9,136 nucleotides of DNA, taken from positions 1 through 9,136 of the forward strand of contig JACQHE010000055.1 in the NCBI GenBank assembly GCA_016199185.1, written 5' to 3'. Shown piece by piece: positions 1-4,405 of the stretch. Each line of letters opens with the position of its first letter. Within the stretch, counting starts at the first letter, position 1. The DNA is from Candidatus Gottesmanbacteria bacterium. GTDB lineage: Bacteria > Patescibacteriota > Microgenomatia > UBA10105 > UBA927. Under the pieces are notes generated by a model. That model was not told the origin of the DNA. It did no database searches and saw nothing but the letters and a program-made list of their open reading frames with translations. The translations under genes and the position numbers were made by a program.

Positions 1-3
1 ATC

Positions 4-267
4 ATGCCCGAATCCATGCGGACGGTTCTTAGAAAGCCGTTGGGGAGAGTTTTAAAAAGGTTTCACCCCGCTAAGCGGGGTGAAACCTTTATAGTCACCG
101 TGGGTGACGTGGCGACCAAAACCTTTCTTGATGCCGGCATCACCCCGACGCTTTCCATCATCGATGGCAAAGTCGGGAGAAAACCCTTTCCCGAAGTCGT
201 CGACCGTCTCCAGCCTCGAAGGGTGAGACCCTTCGAGGCTGGAGCGAAAGAGCTCGTGGGTGGATAG
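4..267 (+). CDS. DUF359 family protein (GTP-dependent dephospho-CoA kinase-like), N-terminal fragment
   Basis: The frame is open from the window edge, so the true start may lie just upstream of the ATG at 4. The N-terminus (PESMRTVLRKPLGRV) and the stretch VGDVATKTFLDAGI..P...IIDGK..RKP match the conserved start of the DUF359 family. Archaeal members of this family are GTP-dependent dephospho-CoA kinases, which phosphorylate dephospho-CoA in the last step of CoA synthesis. Family members are about 160-180 residues; this one stops at 87. Homology fades after about residue 68, exactly where the perfect hairpin at 208-244 begins, and the last 20 residues are low-complexity readthrough of that hairpin. 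The C-terminal half, including the NPxGxIT and GEEDL-type motifs known in the family, is missing. Codon use is GC-rich at third positions on this strand, which supports the plus-strand reading over the overlapping minus-strand frame. It is probably non-functional or a product of misassembly. Confidence 0.62.
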   Translation: MPESMRTVLRKPLGRVLKRFHPAKRGETFIVTVGDVATKTFLDAGITPTLSIIDGKVGRKPFPEVVDRLQPRRVRPFEAGAKELVGG

Positions 268-702
268 CTCCGTCACCGGCATACGGAAAAACGGCACGAC
301 GTTTTCGGAGTGGAGCTCGCAGGTCATCACTGCGTCAAAGCCGGCTACTTCAATAACCTTGGCAACCAGCTGCGCCGACACGGCCTCGCCGCGACGAAAC
401 GCTTTGTCCTGCTTGCTGTAGCCCATCCACGGGATAACCGCCGTCACGCGCTGGGAACCGAGTGATTTAGCAGCCTGTCCGATGAGGCAAAGCTCGACCA
501 GGTGCTGGTCGGCCACTGCGGAAAGCGACTGGAGAATAAACACGTCCTTGCCCTTGATCTCTTCGGTGATGTACACGCGACATTCATTGTCAATAAACCG
601 GGTGATTTCAATCGCCCCAAGCGACGTGTTAAGGGCGGAGGCAACAGCCGCGGCAAGAGACGGATTGCTCGTGCCGGAAAGAAGAACCGTCGGAGTGCTC
701 AT
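52..702 (-). CDS. prs: Ribose-phosphate pyrophosphokinase, N-terminal half only (3'-truncated)
   Basis: PRPP synthetase transfers pyrophosphate from ATP to ribose 5-phosphate, giving the precursor for nucleotide, His and Trp synthesis in the cytoplasm. Residues 1-153 align well with the family: FIDNECRVYI near 36-45, the ATP-binding flexible loop YSKQDKAFRRGEAVSAQLVAK at 95-115, and the ELHSENVVPFF segment at 129-139. Full-length enzymes are about 310-320 residues; here homology ends at residue ~153 (base ~244), at the edge of a perfect hairpin. The remaining ~63 codons are the antisense of the DUF359 fragment and look nothing like PRPP synthetase. The PRPP-binding loop (VDDxxxTGGT type) is absent, so the product should be inactive. 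The reading frame ends in the U-tract of a second hairpin. The ATG at 702 has a promoter-like element immediately upstream. Either a real deletion or an assembly misjoin explains the truncation. Confidence 0.8.
   Translation of the reverse strand: MSTPTVLLSGTSNPSLAAAVASALNTSLGAIEITRFIDNECRVYITEEIKGKDVFILQSLSAVADQHLVELCLIGQAAKSLGSQRVTAVIPWMGYSKQDKAFRRGEAVSAQLVAKVIEVAGFDAVMTCELHSENVVPFFRMPVTELSTHELFRSSLEGSHPSRLETVDDFGKGFSPDFAIDDGKRRGDAGIKKGFGRHVTHGDYKGFTPLSGVKPF
54..90 (-). terminator. Rho-independent terminator-like hairpin 1
   Basis: A perfect 16-bp stem (arms 56-71 and 75-90) encloses a 3-base loop. Read on the minus strand it is followed by a run of five T (three of them in the stem end), and the prs frame stops within this run. 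It fits a terminator for the minus-strand transcript, although it lies inside the plus-strand DUF359 frame. Confidence 0.6.
208..244. repeat. Perfect inverted repeat (hairpin 2) at the prs/DUF359 junction
   Basis: A perfect 16-bp stem (208-223 and 229-244) has a 5-base loop. No T-run follows on either strand, so it is not a typical terminator. Homology to PRPP synthetase ends on its right side and homology to DUF359 ends on its left side. Confidence 0.8.
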
Positions 703-709
703 TAACCCA

Positions 710-739
710 ATCCTAACAAACCCAAGACCTGTTCGTCCA
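710..739 (-). promoter_or_regulatory. Promoter candidate for prs
   Basis: On the minus strand, TGGACG (734-739) and TAGGAT (710-715) are 18 bases apart. The predicted start of transcription falls at about 703, next to the ATG at 702. A weak AGGA lies about 9 bases upstream of the ATG, inside the -10 hexamer, so it could not act as a ribosome binding site if this promoter is used. Confidence 0.4.
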
Positions 740-761
740 TGAGGGAATCATACTGTTTACC

Positions 762-992
762 CTATAACCCTGGAGGAAGCCCGAGATTTTTTTGTAAACT
801 TTTGCGATGCCTTCCAACAGCAGATCTGGAAATACCAAACATCTCTGCGATGAGTGTATTACTGGGAGAATCACCCGGGTATGCTTCTCCATACGCAACC
901 AAAACAACCAATAACTCAAGTTCCCGTGACCCCAAACTGCTTGCATCGCATGCTTTCAATGTATCAAGGAGCCGAAACCGTCCACGACTCAT
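762..992 (-). CDS. Small helix-turn-helix protein
   Basis: The 76-residue product starting at ATG 992 carries a helix-turn-helix near residues 43-66 (NTLIAEMFGISRSAVGRHRKSL), with the pattern of a helix, a turn at GIS and a basic recognition helix. It is preceded by a Leu-rich helix (ELELLVVLVAYGEAY). This suggests a winged-helix or replication-initiator-like DNA-binding domain of unknown target, acting in the cytoplasm. The start overlaps the 3' end of the aminotransferase gene by 29 bases, so the two are probably cotranscribed and translationally coupled. The same frame stays open further upstream, but that stretch lies on coding sequence of the aminotransferase in another frame and has the Ser/Arg-rich look of a shadow. 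No good Shine-Dalgarno sequence is visible. The start is uncertain; the HTH itself is fairly clear. Confidence 0.55.
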   Translation of the reverse strand: MSRGRFRLLDTLKACDASSLGSRELELLVVLVAYGEAYPGDSPSNTLIAEMFGISRSAVGRHRKSLQKNLGLPPGL

Positions 993-1641
993 AAGAATGT
1001 AACGCTTGTTTAAGAATCTCAACGCAGCGTTTAAGTTTGGGGACGGAGAGGACGTAGGCGATGCGGACTTCATTTTTTCCTTTTCCCGGTGTGGCATAAA
1101 AACCGGCGGCCGGAGCAAGCATAATTGTTTCGTTTCTATCGCGAAAATCCGTGAGAAGCCACCGGCAAAAATGCTCGGCGTCGGCAACCGGTAATCCGAC
1201 GATTGCATAAAACGCGCCCTCCGGCTTGGGAATCGTGACACCGGGGATCTTACGGAGCCCTTCGTACAACACATCGCGGCGCTTGACATATTCTTTTTGG
1301 ACGTTACGCAAATAGACGGCGGGAACTTTCGTCAATTCGGCCGCCATGGCCTGATCTACAAAACCTGCTGAAAGCCTGCCTTGGACCATGCGAAGGACGC
1401 CGGCCATGATGTCCGTATTGAGGGAAACGAGCCCGCCTAGGCGGGCGCCGCAGAGAGAATAGCGTTTGGACATGCTGTCCAAAACAATCGCCTGCTCGGG
1501 CAACTCTTGCATAGAGGAAAACAGCGACACGTGATGCTTCCCGTCATAGCAATACTCGCGGTACACTTCGTCAGAAAGAAGGAACAGCTTATATTTTTTT
1601 GCGACGGCGACCAGCATCCCAACCTCATTTTTTGTATACAC
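964..1641 (-). CDS. Class I/II aminotransferase, C-terminal part of a frameshifted gene
   Basis: This is the second reading frame of a PLP-dependent aspartate-aminotransferase-like enzyme; the listed start is a GTG inside the gene, not a real start. The homologous frame extends upstream to about 1743 and there encodes the NPNNPTG substrate/PLP motif. Visible family residues are SDEVYREY (Asp and Tyr contacting PLP), the Schiff-base lysine in DSMSKRY followed by GARLGG, and the substrate-carboxylate arginine in VRIAYVL near the end. Together with the N-terminal part the locus spans 1208 bases, about 402 codons, the normal length for the family, so only one base is out of place. The predicted reaction is transfer of an amino group from aspartate or a similar donor to a 2-oxo acid. 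Substrate cannot be told from sequence. The 3' end overlaps the small HTH gene. Confidence 0.82.
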   Translation of the reverse strand: MYTKNEVGMLVAVAKKYKLFLLSDEVYREYCYDGKHHVSLFSSMQELPEQAIVLDSMSKRYSLCGARLGGLVSLNTDIMAGVLRMVQGRLSAGFVDQAMAAELTKVPAVYLRNVQKEYVKRRDVLYEGLRKIPGVTIPKPEGAFYAIVGLPVADAEHFCRWLLTDFRDRNETIMLAPAAGFYATPGKGKNEVRIAYVLSVPKLKRCVEILKQALHSYESWTVSAP

Positions 1642-1706
1642 CGTACCCGTGGGATTATTGGGATTGCAATAGAGTATCGCTTTGGTTTTTTTGGTGATCT
1701 TCTTTT

Positions 1707-2171
1707 CTATCTCCTTTTGATCAGGTAAATGAAATCCGGTTTTGATGTCGTCGCAACAGAGACGAGACGGACGCCGTTTATCGCTGCGTAGGAATTGTAA
1801 TTGGTATACAGCGGCTCAAAGGTGAGAATTTCCTCCCCCGCGTCAGCCACCGCAAACATGGCCATGGCAATCGCCTCCGACCCGCCGCTGGTTGTCTGGA
1901 GGTTATCTATGTTGAGAAAAGCAAATCCCAAATCGTGATAATAGGATAGCAAAGCCTCAAGAAATGCCGGCTCTCCCTGCGACTGGCCGTAGCGGATGGG
2001 ATTTTCATGCCAATTGCGCAGCACATCAATCATCACTTTCGGCGTCTCTATATCCGGGTCTCCGATGTTGAGGTGATACACCTTGACCCCCGCCTTCTTT
2101 GCCACCGCAGCATACGGCACGAGTTTACGGATGGGTGATGCAGGAACTGCCGCCAGTCGCTTGGATGCCAT
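1707..2171 (-). CDS. Class I/II aminotransferase, N-terminal part of a frameshifted gene
   Basis: The 154-residue frame starts at ATG 2171 and contains the N-terminal signature GDPDIETP (37-44), the RYGQSQG segment (60-66) and the PLP phosphate-binding SGGSEA (95-100), followed by EPLYTNYNSYAA. Family similarity ends near residue 144; the last ten residues are out of frame. The continuation is found one frame away from about base 1743. The shift needed is -1 at a run of four A on the coding strand (1740-1743). That is not a classic slippery heptamer, so a mutation or sequencing error is likelier than programmed frameshifting. A TGG-extended TATGAT lies 8 bases before the ATG, predicting a leaderless or near-leaderless mRNA. 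If the shift is real the enzyme is inactive. Confidence 0.82.
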   Translation of the reverse strand: MASKRLAAVPASPIRKLVPYAAVAKKAGVKVYHLNIGDPDIETPKVMIDVLRNWHENPIRYGQSQGEPAFLEALLSYYHDLGFAFLNIDNLQTTSGGSEAIAMAMFAVADAGEEILTFEPLYTNYNSYAAINGVRLVSVATTSKPDFIYLIKRR

Positions 2172-2179
2172 ATCCGTGT

Positions 2180-2188
2180 ATCATACCA
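2180..2188 (-). promoter_or_regulatory. Extended -10 promoter for the aminotransferase
   Basis: On the minus strand TGG precedes TATGAT (2180-2185), an extended -10 element; no good -35 is visible. Predicted transcription start is about 2173, two bases from the ATG at 2171. Confidence 0.45.
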
Positions 2189-2234
2189 CAACACCGATGG
2201 AGTGATATCTTAACTCCCGGTATCGAGCGTGAGT

Positions 2235-2294
2235 TTACAACTTGAGGCTCTTGAGGTACTCTCGGAAGTCACCGAACTCATAGACTTCATCTCT
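2235..2294 (-). pseudogene. Remnant: C-terminal end of a second RelE-like toxin copy
   Basis: The minus strand reads RDEVYEFGDFREYLKSLKL then TAA, preceded directly by an in-frame TGA. The intact toxin nearby ends HDEVYWFGDFWQYLKSLKL. By hand count 49 of the last 57 bases match the intact toxin gene. Upstream, beyond the DEVY codons, similarity stops. It reads as the leftover 3' end of a toxin paralogue after deletion. Confidence 0.6.
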
Positions 2295-2341
2295 TCACCA
2301 CACACTCATTTTTCCCGTCAAGACAAACTAAACATGAAGCG

Positions 2342-2379
2342 ATTGACAATAATACCGCGGCCGCGTTATTGTTGTCAAT
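2342..2379. repeat. 38-bp imperfect palindrome with a GC-rich centre
   Basis: Two 19-base arms meet without a loop at 2360/2361 and pair with two mismatches. The outer parts are A/T-rich and contain TTGACA on both strands; the centre is CCGCGGCCGCG. Its symmetry and promoter content suggest an operator rather than a terminator. Confidence 0.6.
2349..2378 (-). promoter_or_regulatory. Promoter candidate upstream of the toxin remnant
   Basis: On the minus strand a perfect TTGACA (2373-2378) is 18 bases from TATTAT (2349-2354), within the palindrome at 2342-2379. It points toward the toxin remnant at 2235-2294. It may be the leftover promoter/operator of the lost toxin-antitoxin operon. Confidence 0.45.
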
Positions 2380-2382
2380 GAA

Positions 2383-2428
2383 AAAACCGTAGTATTTTAG
2401 GACAACGGCCGGGGGTCGAAAATACTAC
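2383..2428 (-). terminator. Possible terminator hairpin
   Basis: A perfect 10-bp stem (2389-2398 and 2419-2428) with a 20-base GC-rich loop is followed on the minus strand by GG and then six T. The A/T-rich stem and long loop make it a weak candidate. No minus-strand gene ends directly upstream of it, since the glutaredoxin-like gene on the plus strand intervenes. Confidence 0.3.
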
Positions 2429-2509
2429 TTCAACTTTTCGTATCTGACTCACTCCGGGAGTGTCGGACACATTCACTCAAAGGACAATAAGGCAACGGGA
2501 AGCTTCGTA

Positions 2510-2518
2510 TGGTATACT
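2510..2518 (+). promoter_or_regulatory. Extended -10 promoter for the glutaredoxin-like gene
   Basis: TGG followed by TATACT (2513-2518) forms an extended -10. The -35 region is poor. The predicted start near 2525 gives a leader of about 26 bases without a visible Shine-Dalgarno sequence. Confidence 0.4.
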
Positions 2519-2550
2519 CCATATGAAAAACTCTTAAATAAACATACCGT

Positions 2551-2859
2551 ATGATAGATGCAAGAGAATCCGGTATCATCGTCTATTGGAGGCCATTGTG
2601 TGCTGACTGTAATCGATCCAAAGCGGTCCTTGATGGCTACGGGGTAATTTATAGTGCAGTGAATATACTCGAGGACAGAACTGCTCAGGTGGCAATGATG
2701 GAAGTTAACGGTGGCGTAGAGAGTGTTCCAACTATTGTATTTCCTGACGGTAGTGTCCTTATCGAGCCCAGTGATAAAGCATTGGGAGCAAAACTACAAG
2801 AACTAGAATTCATGTCTGCAGCTGCATCCGACTTTATAGGTCTTACTCCTGATTCATAG
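2551..2859 (+). CDS. Glutaredoxin/mycoredoxin-like thiol-disulfide protein
   Basis: The 102-residue protein has the thioredoxin-fold signature of small glutaredoxins: strand IIVYWR, the active-site CADC (C17, C20), a helix with the pattern NRSKAVLDGYGV, the NI-ED segment, and the cis-proline motif SVPT (P60), followed by FPDGSVLIEPSD, typical of mycoredoxin/NrdH-like glutaredoxins. It should reduce disulfides or mixed disulfides in the cytoplasm. No signal peptide or membrane segment is present. The ATG at 2551 is preceded by an in-frame stop at 2535, so there is little freedom of start. Residues 86-102 form a tail beyond the usual fold. Codon use (AGA, AGG, ATA) and lower GC differ from galU and nusG, and the gene sits between toxin-antitoxin pieces, which suggests acquisition. 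It is convergent with the toxin gene, 28 bases away. Confidence 0.85.
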   Translation: MIDARESGIIVYWRPLCADCNRSKAVLDGYGVIYSAVNILEDRTAQVAMMEVNGGVESVPTIVFPDGSVLIEPSDKALGAKLQELEFMSAAASDFIGLTPDS

Positions 2860-2887
2860 ACAACCGGCACGTCACAAACGATAGGTA

Positions 2888-3193
2888 TTACAACTTGAGA
2901 CTCTTAAGGTACTGCCAGAAGTCGCCGAACCAATAGACTTCATCATGACTTCCGATATCAAAAAGGAGAATTCCATCTTCAACATGCGAAAACAGCATTC
3001 TTATTTTCAAATCGATGCTTATGCTCCAAACCGTTTCTCCTGCCACCTCAATCTTATGCAGTCTCAAACTCGGATAATTGCGATTGACGAGAAATAATTG
3101 GAGTTTGCGATCAACTTTTTTTCCTAAATCAGGATCGTGTTTGACGAGTTTCTCAAACTTCCGGGAGTAATTACTGGCTTCGTGGATGATCAT
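2888..3193 (-). CDS. RelE/YafQ-like type II toxin (mRNA interferase-like)
   Basis: The 101-residue basic protein has the RelE/ParE-superfamily layout: an N-terminal helical pair (SRKFEKLVKHD..LGKKVDRKLQLFL, residues 10-35), the LRLHKI strand (43-48), and the beta-sheet VWSISIDLKIRMLFSHVEDGILLFDIGSHDEVY (55-87). The terminal IGSHDEVY corresponds to the GTHDxxY-type catalytic end of YafQ/RelE toxins. Such toxins cleave ribosome-bound mRNA and are neutralised by the cognate antitoxin. The start overlaps the antitoxin gene by 23 bases, so the pair forms one operon with translational coupling. The C-terminal tail WFGDFWQYLKSLKL extends past the usual domain and resembles the C-terminus of GalU encoded next door, an unusual feature. 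Confidence 0.8.
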   Translation of the reverse strand: MIIHEASNYSRKFEKLVKHDPDLGKKVDRKLQLFLVNRNYPSLRLHKIEVAGETVWSISIDLKIRMLFSHVEDGILLFDIGSHDEVYWFGDFWQYLKSLKL

Positions 3194-3428
3194 ACTGACC
3201 CAATATGCGTGTCTTTGTGTTTCCTTTCCTATATTCCTCTCGTCCCTTCCGTATGATCCTCTCTATGTTGGCAGAAGCCTTATGTGTAGGAATTGCGGTC
3301 AATTGCTCTATCGCCTTTTGAGCGAGAACAAACTTGGCATACTTCGTCACATCATACCCCAAGAGCATCGCTTGCTCTGACAACAAAGCGCCTTCTTCAT
3401 CAGTTAAGGTAATCTGTAATTTCGTCAT
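3171..3428 (-). CDS. Antitoxin, ribbon-helix-helix type
   Basis: From ATG 3428 the product is 85 residues. It starts with a short strand (KLQITL) followed by two helices (TDEEGALLSEQAMLLG and VTKYAKFVLAQKAIEQL), the pattern of a ribbon-helix-helix DNA-binding domain. A charged, probably disordered tail (residues ~55-85, ERIIRKGREEYRKG) would wrap the toxin. The frame is open to an ATG at 3452, but that would place the start upstream of the -10 element, so the ATG at 3428 is chosen. It overlaps the toxin gene and precedes it in the operon, the usual antitoxin-first order. It likely represses its own promoter through the small palindrome in the -10/-35 spacer. Confidence 0.75.
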   Translation of the reverse strand: MTKLQITLTDEEGALLSEQAMLLGYDVTKYAKFVLAQKAIEQLTAIPTHKASANIERIIRKGREEYRKGNTKTRILGQYDHPRSQ

Positions 3429-3434
3429 ACAGCT

Positions 3435-3463
3435 ATAGTAATGCAAAATCAATGATTTGTCAA
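3435..3463 (-). promoter_or_regulatory. Toxin-antitoxin operon promoter with operator-like palindrome
   Basis: On the minus strand a perfect TTGACA (3458-3463) is separated by exactly 17 bases from TACTAT (3435-3440). The predicted start is 3428-3429, the A of the antitoxin ATG, so the mRNA would be leaderless. Within the spacer a 13-base palindrome (3446-3458, 6-base arms around one base) is a good candidate antitoxin operator. Confidence 0.6.
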
Positions 3464-3474
3464 TGCATAAGCAT

Positions 3475-4347
3475 TTACAACTTCAAACTTTTGAGGTAGC
3501 TTCGGAAATCGCCGTTGAGGTCGGTGTGGGAGAGGGCAAACTCGACGACAGTTTTGAGGTACTCGAGCTTGTTGCCTGTGTCGTAGTAGCGGCCGCCCAC
3601 GATCTCGCAGGCGTAGACCGGCCGTTTTTTAAGAAGTCCGCGTATTGCATCCGGAAGCCAAATCTCCCCGTCTTTGCCCGGGGCGAGATTTTCAAGTATC
3701 GGGAATATGTCAGGAGTCAGGACGTAGCAGCCGTGGGCGGCCAAGTTGCTCGGGGCTTCCTCACGCGTGGGCTTTTCCATCATGCGTTTAATCTGCCAGA
3801 TGTTTTTTTCTATATTTTTCGCTTCTACGATGCCGTATCGTGTGACGTTTTCCTTAGGAACCCGGACTGCAGATATCACCGGATCACCGTACTTTTCAAA
3901 GACGTTGATGCACTGGAGCGCCCGCGGGGGCGTCGCATAGATAAACTCATCACCCCAGATAGCAACAAACGGCTCCTCCCCGATGACGGATTTGGCACAA
4001 AGGACCGGAGTTCCGTTGCCGTAGGGTCCTTTTTGCCGAATATAAATGAAGTTGGCGAGTTCCGCCGTACGTTTAACCTCTTCAAGAAGCTTCTCTTTCT
4101 TCTGCATCTCCAGCATCTTGATGAGCTCAAAGGGATAATCAAAGTGATCCTCAATGGCGCGTTTGTGCCAGCCGGTGACGATGACGATATCCGTAATCCC
4201 GCTTGCCACCAACTCCTCGACCACGTACTGGATGACGGGTTTGTCCACAATCGGCAGCATTTCCTTGGGCATGGCCTTGGTCTGGGGAAGAAACCGCGTG
4301 CCAAAACCAGCGGCCGGTATCACAGCTTTCCTGATTTTAGAAGCCAT
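3475..4347 (-). CDS. galU: UTP--glucose-1-phosphate uridylyltransferase
   Basis: GalU makes UDP-glucose and pyrophosphate from UTP and glucose 1-phosphate for cell-surface glycan synthesis. The 290-residue product (from ATG 4347) contains the nucleotide-binding signature AVIPAAGFGTRFLPQTKAMPKEMLP (8-32), the GDEF metal/sugar site (132-135), the MEKP lysine motif (190-193), and GGRYYDTGNKLEYLK (251-265) near the C-terminus. Length is normal for the family. Another ATG lies at 4356, but it overlaps the -10 element TAGAAT; the ATG at 4347 falls at the predicted transcription start and is preferred. The last eleven residues, DFRSYLKSLKL, match the ends of the neighbouring toxin and of the toxin remnant, and DNA similarity is also visible there. 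The gene is divergent from the secreted lysozyme-like gene. It appears intact. Confidence 0.95.
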   Translation of the reverse strand: MASKIRKAVIPAAGFGTRFLPQTKAMPKEMLPIVDKPVIQYVVEELVASGITDIVIVTGWHKRAIEDHFDYPFELIKMLEMQKKEKLLEEVKRTAELANFIYIRQKGPYGNGTPVLCAKSVIGEEPFVAIWGDEFIYATPPRALQCINVFEKYGDPVISAVRVPKENVTRYGIVEAKNIEKNIWQIKRMMEKPTREEAPSNLAAHGCYVLTPDIFPILENLAPGKDGEIWLPDAIRGLLKKRPVYACEIVGGRYYDTGNKLEYLKTVVEFALSHTDLNGDFRSYLKSLKL

Positions 4348-4354
4348 ACCGTTC

Positions 4355-4384
4355 ATTCTATCCGTGCTGCATTGTCTTTGTCAA
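4355..4384 (-). promoter_or_regulatory. galU promoter
   Basis: On the minus strand a perfect TTGACA (4379-4384) and TAGAAT (4355-4360, five of six consensus) are 18 bases apart. The predicted start at 4347-4349 coincides with the ATG at 4347, implying a leaderless mRNA. Confidence 0.6.
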
Positions 4385-4386
4385 TT

Positions 4387-4395
4387 TGGTACTAT
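4387..4395 (+). promoter_or_regulatory. Extended -10 promoter of the secreted lysozyme-like gene
   Basis: TGG followed by TACTAT (4390-4395) forms an extended -10 and sits next to the divergent galU -35. Predicted start is about 4402, four bases before the ATG at 4406. The GGAG at 4400-4403 is too close to the ATG and partly outside the transcript to be a normal ribosome binding site. Confidence 0.4.
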
Positions 4396-4405
4396 GGATG
4401 GAGCC

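Larger units (their letters stand above)
2172..2550. other. Gene-free interval with decayed toxin end and palindromes
   Basis: These 379 bases hold no intact gene. From left to right they contain the aminotransferase promoter, the remnant of a RelE-like toxin C-terminus (2235-2294), an imperfect 38-bp palindrome with promoter hexamers (2342-2379), a stem-loop with a T-run on the minus strand (2383-2428), a short palindrome at 2450-2462, and the promoter of the glutaredoxin-like gene. Confidence 0.6.

Noticed and set aside
52..207. C-terminal part of the prs frame as genuine PRPP synthetase
   Set aside because: The residues FSPDFAIDDGKRRGDAG loosely recall the SPD segment, but they are antisense to a far better DUF359 match and lack the PRPP-binding loop.
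993..1289. N-terminal extension of the small HTH protein
   Set aside because: The extra 99 codons are a Ser/Arg-rich shadow of the aminotransferase coding sequence, which has clear homology in its own frame.
2235..2309. Recoded TGA giving a small protein MSVW-G-RDEVYEFGDF
   Set aside because: TGA serves as a normal stop in the aminotransferase at 964 and the gene ending at 8805, and no other gene has an in-frame TGA; a toxin remnant is simpler.
2342..2428. Integron attC site
   Set aside because: The stem-loops lack the GTTRRRY/RYYYAAC core pair and the extrahelical base pattern, and no integrase is in the window.
4154..4405. Upstream extension of the secreted lysozyme-like gene to 4154
   Set aside because: The extra 84 codons lie on antisense galU sequence and would bury the signal peptide; the ATG at 4406 puts the signal peptide at the N-terminus.
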